Of a DNA stretch of 64,000 nucleotides, positions 35,256-45,929 are shown piece after piece. The stretch comes from Tetraselmis striata. Taxonomy: Eukaryota > Chlorophyta > Chlorodendrophyceae > Chlorodendrales > Chlorodendraceae. The stretch lies in the NCBI GenBank assembly GCA_006384855.1, contig VCJN01001401.1, positions 1-64,000 of the forward strand, written 5' to 3'. Numbering within the stretch: the stretch's first letter is position 1; each line of letters opens with the position of its first letter. Both the position numbers and the translations under genes were made by a program. Under the pieces are notes generated by a model. The model searched no databases. It saw only the letters and a program-made list of their open reading frames with translations, and was not told the DNA's origin.

Positions 35256-36939
35256 CTAGCCGATTTTTTGGCCAGTGTGTGTGTGGCTAGCTTTCGCGAG
35301 CTCCACCAAGAAAGCCTGAGCGTGCGGGGCCAGCGAGCCAAACTCGGAAACGGCGAAAGGAACAAAGCGAAGCATGCCGGCGGCGTTTCGGACACCCTCG
35401 TCATACTTCTGGATTTCTGAGGCGCTCTCCGGCCCGCAATGTAGTCGTTGGATCCGAGCTTGACACGCCGAGGATAGGGGCGCGGCAATGGTGGCATCGA
35501 TAGCAACCGTGTTCCCGCGGAAACCACAATTCCCAAAAAGCCCAATCTCGGCCGGCCGGCCGTCGCTGCCCTTCGGAAGAGAAACAAGCACCGACGGGTC
35601 CGTGAGGATCTGGACACCCACGCCTAGCGCGGACTTCACGTCGTGGCAAACGTCGGAAAGGCCATGTGCCGCCCACTCGTGTGCGGCGTGATTGGAGTCG
35701 CCCCCAAAGCAACGTGCCACGTGATCAGCGTATGCGACCGCCCAAGTTGAAGGAGTGAAATCCACGCCAGCATCCTCAAAACGGGCCAGCATACCTTGTA
35801 CCGAGAAGGAGCAAAAAGCACAAGGGCATGGCTTGCCAAGGGAGAGGACATGAGCCGCCGGGAGGCCAAATGGGCGGCAAGCGGCAACGCGGAACATGGA
35901 ATCGTAGTACTCAGGGGAACGCTCACGGACTTCACCAAGGCGACCCTCACTTGGAGGATCAGTCACCAGGTACGCTGTCGCAGCGCGTAAGAGGCGGCCT
36001 CGGAAGCGGTTGCTGTCAAGGCCACTTGTAGGCATACGCGCAGCAAGCTTTGCGAAACGGACCGTGTGAATGCGGTGGCTCAAGGTTTCCTGTACTTTCC
36101 GCATGGAGTGCAAGGGGAAGTCCGAGTAATGCGGGATAGCTTGGAGGTCGGCCGCCGAGCGCATTGCAGACGCCGGCTCAGCCCCGGCGGCCGATCAGCC
36201 GGCACGGGCAACGTGGGAGCGCTTGGAGGGGAGCAACTTTAGGGCAGAGGCCAACGGCCCCGCTAGATCCTCGAGCACCGCGTATCCACACTCGTCAACG
36301 ACACGGGTATGAGCGGCGCGAAGCTCGACAGCCCACATTGGCGCCGACGCGTTGGCGCCGGCATCGGGCTCCAACGTTGGGGTGGCCAAAGCCTGGTGGA
36401 TCGAGGACGCCCCAACAAGGTAGAGGCTATGAGGGCTGGATACGCCGGACGGGTCGGAAAAGAACGGCCCGGCGTCGCTCAGGGTGGCGTGTTGAGCACG
36501 GAGGAGAGTCATAGCTTGGCCAACCACGAGGGCGGCAGCGCCGATGTGGGAGGCATCTGCTATAACCACAATATCGCCGATGCCGAGGCCCCCAAATTGG
36601 ACCGGGAGGGACAACTGCGTGCGCATGGAGGGCGTATCCAAGAGGTCGGGGCTAACACCCCATATGCCGGCAAGCGTTGAAAATGCGGCGGCGTCTGCAT
36701 CTTCGAGGAAAGACGTGATAGTGTCGCCATACCCCTCGGATCGACCCAAGCCCCGAGGCGTGGAGCGGAGATGGTGGCCAAAACGACGGCCGCAAACTTG
36801 CGGCAAACGAGTACCAGTGTGGGAGTGGAAGTGGTCGGCCAAACCGATACGCCGGGAGCCGAATTGGTGAAATCGTTCGACCGTTTTGTCCAGTAGTTCC
36901 CGGGCGAAAGTGGCCGAGCCCGCGGTACAGGGCACATTT
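35256..36939 (-). pseudogene. C-terminal half of non-LTR retroelement ORF (restriction-like endonuclease region)
   Basis: Two adjoining minus-strand frames (36935-36195 and 36164-35256) continue the reverse transcriptase found at 43248-44444. They begin where an RT thumb should continue (GSATFARELLDKTVERFHQF). After a linker they show a Cys cluster (GKPCPCAFCSF), then RPAEIGLFG, a strand with VAIDATIAAP, EIQKYDEG and FVPFAVSEFG. That order fits the PD-(D/E)XK restriction-like endonuclease at the end of R2/CRE-type elements. A frame break near 36165-36195 and separation from the RT show it is dead. Confidence 0.7.
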
Positions 36940-37150
36940 TTGAGTCAAAACGGTCCAATTCCTGGACTCAAAAATGTGCCCCCCACGTGATCGCTTAGGC
37001 TGGGATATGTACCCATTTTTCGGTCACATTTCAGGTGCAATGCAATACTATACGAGAGTACTAGAAATGGCACATCGGCGTGTCCTCTTCGCGCCCTCAG
37101 TCGCGTAAAGTACTATCCGCCTCACCTTGGAAGATTGAGGACGCGAGGGC

Positions 37151-37459
37151 ATGGCGACTGCGTTTCAAGCGTTTCAAGTCTGGAAATCGAGCCTCACTCG
37201 CGCAGAGAAGACGCCCCGGGCCTACGAGTCTATCGCCGACCTCAGAGATTGTGTTCGTCGCAACGAGATGCTACCTCTGAACCCTGCTGACAGCGACGCG
37301 GCGTTGGGGCGAGATGTCGGCGCAGGCGGCGGTGCGGGCTTCGCGTCCCGAGATGAGGGCTCCTTAGGCGGAGATGCGGGTCGGGGAGGCGGAGATGCGG
37401 CACCGCCACGTGAAGATGTGGCCCTGCGACTCCCACCAGCGGCACCCGAAGGCGCCTGA
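37151..37459 (+). CDS. Possible small protein at the left end of the insertion
   Basis: A 102-codon frame starting at an ATG. The first 50 residues look like real protein (FQAFQVWKSSLTRAEKTPRA, then YESIADLRDCVRRNEMLPLN). The second half runs into the first tandem array and is Gly/Ala-rich. No family is recognised. The opposite strand is also open across the array. Confidence 0.25.
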   Translation: MATAFQAFQVWKSSLTRAEKTPRAYESIADLRDCVRRNEMLPLNPADSDAALGRDVGAGGGAGFASRDEGSLGGDAGRGGGDAAPPREDVALRLPPAAPEGA

Positions 37460-38099
37460 CGGCTTGACGGGGCTTCGCGTTTCGGCTTAGGCGCCTGGAA
37501 GGGGTCGTCGTCCTCCAACTCTTTCGCCATCTTAAAGGAGGAGTCGGCCCACGCTTCTTGGAATGCTTCTTGCGCAGCTTAATGGGCGACAAGCTGCTGC
37601 TCTTGCCTCCATAGGCGGAGATGCGGGTCGGGGAGGCGGAGATGCGGCACCGCCACGTGAAGATGTGGCCCTGCGACTCCCACCAGCGGCACCCGAAGGC
37701 GCCTGACGGCTTGACGTGGCTTCGCGTTTTCGCTTAGGCGCCTGGAAGGGGTCGTCGCCCTCCAACTCTTTCGCCATCTTAAAGGAGGACTCGGCCCACG
37801 CTTCTTGGAATGCTTCTTGCGCAGCTTATTGGGCTACAAGCTGCTGCTCTTGCCTCCATAGGTGGAAATGCGGGTCGGGGAGGCGGAGATGCGGCACCGC
37901 CACGGGAAGATGTGGCCCTGCGACTCCCACCAGCGGCACCCGAAGGCGCCTGACGGCTTGACGTGGCTTCGCGTTTCGGCTTAGGCGTCTGGAAGGGGTC
38001 GTCGTCCTCCAACTCTATCGCCATCTTGAAGGAGGACCCGGCCCGCGCTTCTTGGAATGCTTTTTGCGCAGCTTAATGGGCGACAAGCTGGTCTTGCCT
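37367..38099. repeat. Tandem array 1: about 246 bp x 3
   Basis: Units start at 37367, 37613 and 37860 with AGGCGGAGATGCGGGTCGGG or a close variant. On the minus strand each unit encodes nearly the same peptide (DDPFQAPKPKREA, SSRQAPSGAAGGSRRATSS, GGAASPPPRP) but each copy ends in a stop. The array may derive from an exon of a disordered protein. Confidence 0.85.
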
Positions 38100-38446
38100 C
38101 CCGTGCTCAACGCACCGTGCGGACGCTTCGTCGCACTCGAAGGCTGAGGCTCACTCGGCGGCTTGGCAGTCTCCGAGGGACCAAGCCTGCTCGGGGGAGG
38201 GACGGAGCTGCTCGAAGCTCTATCAAGAGACCTGCTGCAGCGCCGTTTTGGGAGCCATCTCCGCCGGACCCCGGTGGCGGTGGTTGAGATGCGGGCTTAG
38301 AGGACCCGCCAGCCTGACGCGGCGCCGCTACGACCTGGTAGTAGCGGTCGTCGACCAAGACGGTGGGGGGTAAAGAGCCGGCTCGGCAACCTTCCAGTAT
38401 GAGGATTTTTATGACAAAAAGGGGATTTAATTGCCCATATGCTTTA

Positions 38447-39357
38447 CAATACTATACAGATTGCAAGGCAGTACCACTACTGCCTGATATTTGCTCGCGG
38501 AACGCCGCTAATTGCTGCAGCGCTGCACCGCAGATGCTGCCTTTAGGCATGCTTCTATTGCCTAGATGACTGCAAACCATTTCGTATGCGGGGCTGCATG
38601 GCATAGAAGGGATGTGAACACGCACCTGCTTGACGATACTATGCAGATTGCAAGGCAGTAGGGCTAATGCCTGATATTTGCTGGCAGCACGCCGCAGATT
38701 GCTGCAGCGCTGCACCGCAGATGCTGCCTCAAGGCATGTTTTAATTGACTGGATGGCTGCAAACCATTTATTAGTATGCGGGGCTGCATGGCATAGAAGG
38801 GATGTGAACACGCACCGGCTTGACGATACTATACGGACTGCAAGGCAGTAGGGCTAATACCTCATATTTGCTGGCGGCACGCCGCAGATTGCTGCAGCGC
38901 TGCAACGCAGGTGCTGCCTTAAGGCATGCTTTGATTGCCTAGATGGCTGCAAACCATTTATTAGTATGCGGGGCTGTATGGCATAGAAGGGATATGAACA
39001 CGCACCTACTTGACGATACTATACGGACTGCAAGGCAGTAGGGCTAATACGTTATATTTGCTGGCGGCACGCCGCTCATTGCTGCAGCGCTGCACCGCAG
39101 ATGCTACCTTAAGGCATGCTTCAATTGCCTGGATGACTGCAAACCATTTATTAGTATGCGGGGCTGCATGGCATAGAAGGGATATGAATACGCACCTGCT
39201 TGTCGATACCATACAGATTGCAGGGCAGTAGGGATAATACGTTATATTTGCTGGCGGCACGCCGCAGATTGCTGCAGCGCTGCACCGCAGATCCTGCCTT
39301 TAAGCATGCTTTGATTGCCTAGATGGCTGCAAACCATTTAGTATGCGGGGCTGCATG
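38447..39357. repeat. Tandem array 2: about 187 bp x 5
   Basis: Five copies begin near 38447, 38632, 38818, 39008 and 39198 with GATACTATACRGAYTGCAAG or a variant. Each contains GCTGCAGCGCTGCA, an imperfect palindrome, and ends GGGGCTGCATGGCATAGAAG. Periods are 185-190 bp, close to nucleosome spacing. Confidence 0.85.
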
Positions 39358-39370
39358 AATCACCAACATG

Positions 39371-39950
39371 CGCCGGCCGCGGCGCGTTGGCGCCCCGCTG
39401 CGCCGGCCGCGGCGCGTTGGCGCCCCGCTGCGCCGGCCGCGGCGCGTTGGCGCCCCGCTGCGCCGGCCGCGGCGCGTTGGCGCCCCGCTGCGCCGGCCGC
39501 GGCGCGTTGGCGCCCCGCTGCGCCGGCCGCGGCGCGTTGGCGCCCCGCTGCGCCGGCCGCGGCGCGTTGGCGCCCCGCTGCGCCGGCCGCGGCGCGTTGG
39601 CGCCCCGCTGCGCCGGCCGCGGCGCGTTGGCGCCCCGCTGCGCCGGCCGCGGCGCGTTGGCGCCCCGCTGCGCCGGCCGCGGCGCGTTGGCGCCCCGCTG
39701 CCCCGGCCGCGGCGCGTTGGCGCCCCGCTGCCCCGGCCGCGGCGCGTTGGCGCCCCGCTGCCCCGGCCGCGGCGCGTTGGCGCCCCGCTGCCCCGGCCGC
39801 GGCGCGTTGGCGCCCCGCTGCCCCGGCCGCGGCGCGTTGGCGCCCCGCTGCCCCGGCCGCGGCGCGTTGGCGCCCCGCTGCCCCGGCCGCGGCGCGTTGG
39901 CGCCCCGCTGCCCCGGCCGCGGCGCGTTGGCGCCCCGCTGCCCCGGCCGC
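39371..39950. repeat. Tandem array 3: 30-bp minisatellite x 19
   Basis: Nineteen head-to-tail units plus a partial one. The first eleven (39371-39700) begin CGCCGGCCGC and the last eight (39701-39940) begin CCCCGGCCGC; otherwise every unit is the same. The unit is 90% G+C and contains two self-complementary segments (GCCGGCCGC.. and GGCGC..GCGCC). Because 30 is divisible by three, all six frames stay open and give artificial repetitive peptides; none is called a gene. Confidence 0.95.
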
Positions 39951-40118
39951 GCTAGCAAAGGAAGTGCGGTTTGTGAAATCGACGGACGGGAGTCGATTAA
40001 ACTCTTATCTGCGGTTGAGAATGATTTGTTGTGATAGTTGATTATGATTAATGAGGTATTGTCCAGGGAGCTATGGCAGCGAATTTCAAGCTGCATGAAT
40101 CCTTTGTCACGGACCAGA

Positions 40119-41995
40119 CACGAACCCACGTTGCTTGCCGAGGTGCTCCGAGAGATGCGCCCTTAAAGTCGCCGAATCTCTTCCGACGACCAACCACAAG
40201 GCGCGTCCGTTGGTGTCGGGGTTTCTTGGGTGCTTTGGCGCGATGAGAAGTACACGACCCGCTGTCAACATGCTGTCGAGGTAGTCCATTCGCGGCAGGG
40301 GCCTTTGCGTCATGTAGGTGCTCGGAATCTGCACGCGATAGATTACCGCCTTGGAGGCCGCCAGCAGCTATAGGAGCACATTCGGGTTACGAGTGAACCA
40401 AGGCGACATGGCAACGACAAAGGGCTCCTTGCCTAGGGCAGCGTTACAAGAGCTAGGGGCGATAGTACACGGGTTTGTACACGAGAGATGCGGGCGTTCA
40501 CCTGCCCCCACTGCGGAGATGCGGGTAATCCCACCCTTTACGGCGGTCAATTCGATCCCTCCACCCTCTGCATCTCTTGCTCGCCAGTCGTGCCAGCGGT
40601 GGCCTCAGCCACCGCTGCTTTGACGTCCGGGAGGACGTACCTGTCGTCCCCAATGTGGGCCTCCGGGTTCCAGTGCCGCGTCTCTTTCGCCGCCGTCATG
40701 GTTCTCGCCGTCTCGCATACACGAACCCACGTTGCTTGCCGAGGTGCTCCGAGAGATGCGCCCTTAAAGTCGCCGAATCTCTTCCGACGACCAACCACAA
40801 GGTGCGTCTGTTGGTGTCGGGGTTTCTTGGGTGCTTTGACGCGATGAGAAGTACACGACCCGCTGTCAACAGACTGTGGATAGGTAGTTCATTTGCGGGC
40901 GGGGCCCTTGCGTCAAGTAGGTGCTCGGAATCTGCACGCAACAGATTTCCGCCTTGTAGGCCGGCAGCAGCGGTAGGAGCAAATTCAGGTGAGTGAACCA
41001 AGGCGACATGGCAACGACAAAGGGATCCTTGCCTAGGGCAGCGTTACAAGAGCTAGGAGCGACAGTACACGGGTTTGCACGCGAGAGATGCGAGCGCTCA
41101 TATGCCCCCACTGCGGAGATGCGGGTAATCCCACCCTCTACCTTTAAATTCTCTCCACCCTCCGCATCTCTTGCTCGCCAGTCGTGCCAGCGGTGGCCTC
41201 AGCCACCGCTGCTTTGACGTCCGGGAGGACGTACCTGTCGTCCCCAATGTGGGCCTCCGGGTTCCAGTGCCGCATCTCTTTCGCCGCCGTCACGGTTCTC
41301 GCCGTCTCGCATACACGAACCCACGTTGCTTGCCGAGGTGCTCCGAGAGATGCGCCCTTGAAGTCGCCGAATCTCTTCCGACGACCAACCACAAGGCGCG
41401 TCTGTTGGTGTCGGGGTTTCTTGGGTGCTTTGACGCGATGAGAAGTGCACGACCCGCTTTCAACAGACTGTGGATAGGTAGTTCATTTGCGGGCGGGGCC
41501 CTTGCGTCAAGTAGGTGCTCGGAATCTGCACGCAACAGATTTCCGCCTTGTAGGCCGGCAGCAGCGGTAGGAGCAAATTCAGGTGAGTGAACCAAGGCGA
41601 CGTGACAACGACAAAGGGATCCTTGCCTAGGGCAGCGTTACAAGAGCTAGGAGCGATAGTTCACGGGTTTGTACGCGAGAGATGCGAGCGCTCATATGCC
41701 CCCACTGCGGAGATGCGGGAATCCCACCCTCTACCTTTAAATTCTCTCCACCCTCCGCATCTCTTGCTCGTCAGTCGTGCCAGCGGTGGCTTCAGCCACC
41801 GCTGCTTTGACGTCCATGAGGACGTACCCGTCGTCCCCAATGTGGGCCTCCGGGTTCCAGTGCCGCATCTCTCGCCGCCGCCATGGTTCTCGCTGTCTCG
41901 CATACACGAACCCACGTTGCTTGCCGAGGTGCTCCGAGAGATGCGCCCTTAAAGTCGCCGAATCTCGTCCGACGACCAACTTCAAGGCGTCGACA
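40119..41995. repeat. Tandem array 4: about 595 bp x 3 plus a partial copy
   Basis: Copies start at about 40120, 40719, 41312 and 41905 with CACGAACCCACGTTGCTTGC; the last is truncated near 41990. Copies differ by few substitutions. On the minus strand each carries a protein-like stretch (GRRKRFGDFKGASLGAPRQ, then HWNPEAHIGDDRYVLPDVKA), so an exon of an unrecognised transposon gene may have been multiplied. Confidence 0.85.
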
Positions 41996-41999
41996 ATTG

Positions 42000-43150
42000 T
42001 TACATCTCGCCCCCTCCTGACGGCAGTGAGTGGCGCGCAGCAATTGAGAAAGATTATGAGGAGCAGCCCCCCCCCCCCCCCTCCCCCGCCACGCTGTCGA
42101 CATTGGCAGGACCCGAGCCGTAGTCCGGGTCTGCCATGACGAGGGCTTTTGCCGGGCCATTTTACCAGGGGACGAGATTCGCATCTGCCGGTGAGCTTCT
42201 TGGACATACTCGTTGCAAATCCCCCGCAACTCGTTGTACACAAGCCGGTGGTCTTCAGAGGCCAAGAAGGCCCGCATGTTCACCGTGCTGCCTCTCGCCC
42301 CTGCCCCTCTCTTGCAGTCTGAGGTCATCGGGTATCGCGGATCGTGCATGATGTGTTAAGAGGTCGTTGGCAGACAAGGACGAAAACACGAAGCGGGTGG
42401 GAAACGGGGCGGGTGTCACCACTCATGTCGAGATGCGCGACGGCGAGGTGCGCTTAACGCAGCCCACGGCGCCCTGATGAGAGATGCAAGCGAAGATGCG
42501 AGTCCGCGTACCGTTGGAGTCGCTCCTGGGAGAGGGACCAAAGGTGGCACACCTTGAGGCTTGGGGGGTCAGGCTGAGGCTCGCCATGAGGCGAAGGCTG
42601 CGAATCTCCGGCCCCGGGCCATAGCGGTCCGCTTCCATGTTGCCCACCGCCCGGCTGCATGGGCCTCATGGGCTGAGTCGTGGGTATTGGCGCCTGAGAC
42701 GCCCTCCTGCCGGAACGCAAGTGCATCTGCGGAGAATCTTGCGCCATGGGGGTCACTAACAGTGTGTCGAGAGCCCTGCTCGTTGGGTCAAATCCAAGTG
42801 CAGCCGCAGATGGATTGTCCCCGCCACGCACAGGACTGTGCAAGCGGGCAGATGTGCGTTTTGCTCTGCGAGGACGGTCTGCCGTGCTTTTGTGCACCGA
42901 GAAGCGTTAGGATGCCTCAAAGAATACAAGCGCGAGGGAGCTTGCGAGGGGTAGATGAGTGGGAAGCACCGTGGCGGCGTAGCATTCGAGGCCAGAAAAA
43001 ACGGTTGGCGTGGAAGGGTAGCGACGCATCTCGTCAAAGGGCGGTGGACAAGCGTGTAGTACATAGTGAAGGTTCATTTCACTGAACAGTACCTCGTACA
43101 GTGTTGGCAAGAAAAGGAAGCCAATTTCACAGTACATTCGTACAGTGTTA
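42000..43150 (-). pseudogene. Decayed minus-strand coding sequence in the insertion
   Basis: Several minus-strand stretches read like protein but are not joined into one frame: AFLASEDHRLVYNELRGICN followed by EYVQEAHRQMRISS near 42150-42300, and a Pro/Ser/Arg-rich frame at 42454-42897. A 15-nt C run lies at 42067-42081. At 43085-43150 a phrase ACACTGTACGA..GTACTGT is repeated twice. No family is recognised. Confidence 0.3.
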
Positions 43151-43243
43151 GGCTGGACTCAAATTTGCACCCCCCAAAAGGGGTACAATATTGAGTTAAG
43201 GGGGGTGCAATTTTGAGTCCAGAAATGTGCCCATTTTGACTCA

Positions 43244-45380
43244 ATAATCGCCCTTTTTCCCACCAAAGCACCTTGATTCCGGACGAGGAGGCTGCAACAC
43301 CATGCAACAAATGCCCAAAAGGAAGGGCGCCGAACGGGGACGAAGAGCCAAGCTGACAATACACCTGTCATTTACGAATGGCGACGCTTAACCCAACGGC
43401 GGCAAAAGCGGACGGGGCCACCCACGTAGCAAGCGCACGTCCGTCACCAGTGCCGACCAGGTTGATGTCGTATGAGAAAGCCGCCAACACTGAGTGACTG
43501 GGGGCATCCGCGCCGATGCGAGCGTACACTCGGGCAGCGACGGCGGCGAACAGGATGAGGCCGAGGACGCAACCCTGGCGGGCCCCTCGACGGCTTGGAA
43601 TCCGGAGAGAGGGACCGGGTTGGGAGCCGTCAAAAACGTACAGATTGGACTCTTGACCATAAAGCATGATCGCCGAACGCAATAGAGACTGCCAAACAGG
43701 GTCCTCGAGCAGTGTGCGGAACATTTCGGAGCGGTAGAAGGAATTGAACGCGTTTTCGGCGTCAAGCTGCACCAAGACGAGGCATGGATCCGAGTCTAGG
43801 AGAGATCGCACAAGGAATTGAACTAATTCCACGCCACCCTTAACGCCAAAACCGAACTGGCCGCGGGCATCAAGCCATTGGGCGATGGGCTCGCCATGAG
43901 CGCGCAAGAGGACGCGCATAGCGTACCGGACAAGCACGCTACCGATGCCAATGGGCCGAACGGACCCCTTCATGTCTACGGCGCTTAGTTCCAACGCATT
44001 GCGCTCCGCCGGCGTGAGCTTATCTAGGGGAACCAAGGTAGCGGAGGAAAGGAAATGGGCGACGCCAGCAGGGACCTCCGCATTCGCGATGGCCTCGGCT
44101 ATGCCACGGAGGTGGGAGCGCGAGCATAGGGCACGGAGAGCCTCAAAGCGGATGCCATCGAGGAATAGGGCATAACCATCGGGGCTGCTGGACAACACCT
44201 CGCAAACGTCCACCGAAGCCTCAGGGAAAGTGAGGCGGTCCAACGAGAACGGATCCGGGAGTGCGCAAGGAACATGGTCCGGGGTCTGGGGATGCAAGCG
44301 GAGGAGCTCTTCGTGAAGCCGCGGGCCAGTGGGCGCGAGCGGGACTGATTGAAGGCGGCAGCTGCGCGGCTGTACTCGCCCACCGCGGCCAAAGCCGATG
44401 CCCGAGCAGCTTGGCGTTTGGTAATCGGCGGTGGGTCCCCACAATTGGCCGACGCCGGAGCCACATAATCATGAGGAGTAGCCCGAACAGATGCATGCGT
44501 ACGCGCGAGGGCGAACAACGTGTCTAGGTCACCACGCTCCCAATACGACAGGCGGTTGCCACGATAGTCAGCCACCGGATCGGGGGGTAAAGATCATGGC
44601 GGGGAGTCAGCCATGGGCCGCAATATCAACCTGAAGAACAAGAGGTAGGCACTCGACGTAGCATGGGCAGCCTCAAATTGGCTCGCGCGGCCCTTGAACG
44701 AGAGAGCGTAGGTAAGGGCGGCGTCATGGTGGGGTTTGACCAGGGCAACCACGGACTTAGGGCATCTATTTGCGCAAGTAGCAGACCCGAAGGACAGGAG
44801 GGTCGACTCAAAGAAATCAAGTTGCGAGGCGCCGCCGCGGGCACCACGATCGAAACACCAGCGAGCAGCCGGGGCATGCATATCGCCCAAACCCGCCGCA
44901 GTATGTAGCCCACCCCCGGAGCGAGGGAGAAGGACGGAAGCCGGCTGGGCCGCGCCGGCCGCACAAGACCGAAGGTGCCGACCAAGGCCGGAAGCGTGGA
45001 ACCACAAGCCGCAGCGTTGGCACGCCGACATCAAATGCCGATCTGCGTCACGACCTGGACATCCGTCGGCCGGCCGGGCGGCTAGACATGCCGGCGAGGA
45101 CGTCATGTGGGCCCGCAAGTCATTTACGCGTGGATAGGGTTGAGCACACCCGACGCAATGAAGGGTCGCAGGCTGGCTCGGCCCAGCACCCTGTGATAGC
45201 GGCACCGGGGCTGGCGGGGTCTCGGGAGGAGGGCTCGAGGGCAATGGGGGCATCGGAGTAACGACCAAGGGCCGGTGATAAGCCGTGGTTGGCTGCGCTG
45301 CCTGGCTGTGGCCTGACGACTTGGAGGGGGTGGAGACCGCGGGGGAAGGCCCAGAACTGCTGCCGCCACCGGAACAAATG
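43244..45380 (-). pseudogene. N-terminal half of non-LTR retroelement: zinc fingers and reverse transcriptase
   Basis: The frame 45268-44594 has two cysteine/histidine fingers (CVGCAQPYPRVNDLRAHM and CQRCGLWFHASGLGRHLRSC), as at the start of R2/CRE-type ORFs. Frames 44575-44345 and 44444-43368 continue with a linker and then an RT: ATLVPLDKL, VRPIGIGSVLVRYAMRVLL, LVQLDAENAFNSFYR (first catalytic Asp) and RRGARQGCVLGLILFA. The catalytic YADD box reads FSYDINLVG and lacks the Asp pair. The remaining thumb (FGHLLHGVAASSSGIKVLW) lies at 43360-43250. In-frame stops near 44594 and 43368, a frame change near 44345 and the lost catalytic box mark it as dead. Confidence 0.75.
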
Positions 45381-45929
45381 CGCTCTCTAATTCTGTGAGA
45401 TAGATAGCGCTATAAGGTTATCGGATTATTGGTACGTTAGCGATACAAGATAGCTTTGTGGTGGTTGTTAATTTCATTGCTCGTATACGTACGGTACCAC
45501 ATAAAATTATATGCTGAGCTAGCAGCAGAAGGCGATATCAGGAAATCACCAGAAAAAGACAATCAGAAAGGTCCTCTACAATAACTGCGAGGTGGAAGTA
45601 CCAGTATACGTACGGTACTGGTTTTTCCCCGCCCCCGGGACAGGACTGGCACCAGTGAAACCCTTGCAGCGTCTCTACCCACGGCCGTTTAGGCAGCAAT
45701 CCAGTTACGGAAAGCCCTGGATAGGCGACGCTCCGTGATAGTCATCAAACAAATTTCCGAAGCATTCTGCAAGACTAATTAGGGGCCAGTGACGGAATTT
45801 CCAACACTGTTGGATCACCGTCTAAAACACTGCCATCAAAATACCGCCCGGCACTGACCACGAAATGTCCGCCCTACCCGTCGCGTTTTGGCGTCGGTAC
45901 CGGTACCTGCTAAAGTAAAAGTATAGAGC
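45381..45929. other. Spacer with dispersed short repeats
   Basis: No gene. GAGCTAGCAGCAGAAGGCGA occurs at about 45515 (as at 10626). The segment 45632-45691 (CGGGACAGGACTGGCACCAG and following) matches 61212-61276. Confidence 0.45.

Larger units (their letters stand above)
36931..43243. mobile_element. 6.3 kb insertion packed with tandem arrays, splitting the RT gene
   Basis: The RT frame stops being colinear at 43244 and resumes at 36939. The inserted block has an 11-bp inverted terminal match (TTGAGTCAAAA at 36940-36950, TTTTGACTCAA at 43233-43243) and a strong hairpin at each end. The left hairpin has perfect 16-bp arms at 36931-36946 and 36965-36980. The right hairpin has 20-bp arms with one mismatch at 43155-43174 and 43200-43219. 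The two hairpins share the GGACTCAAA phrase. No target duplication was recognised. Between the ends lie four unrelated tandem arrays and no complete transposase. A decayed or non-autonomous DNA transposon is the simplest reading. Confidence 0.6.

Noticed and set aside
39371-39950. Regular 30-bp repeats resembling a CRISPR array
   Set aside because: Units are head-to-tail with no spacers, in a eukaryotic nuclear sequence with no cas genes.
39338-40129. Long open frames of 195-263 codons on both strands over the 30-bp array
   Set aside because: The unit length is a multiple of three and has no stop in any frame, so all frames stay open automatically; the peptides are pure repeats.
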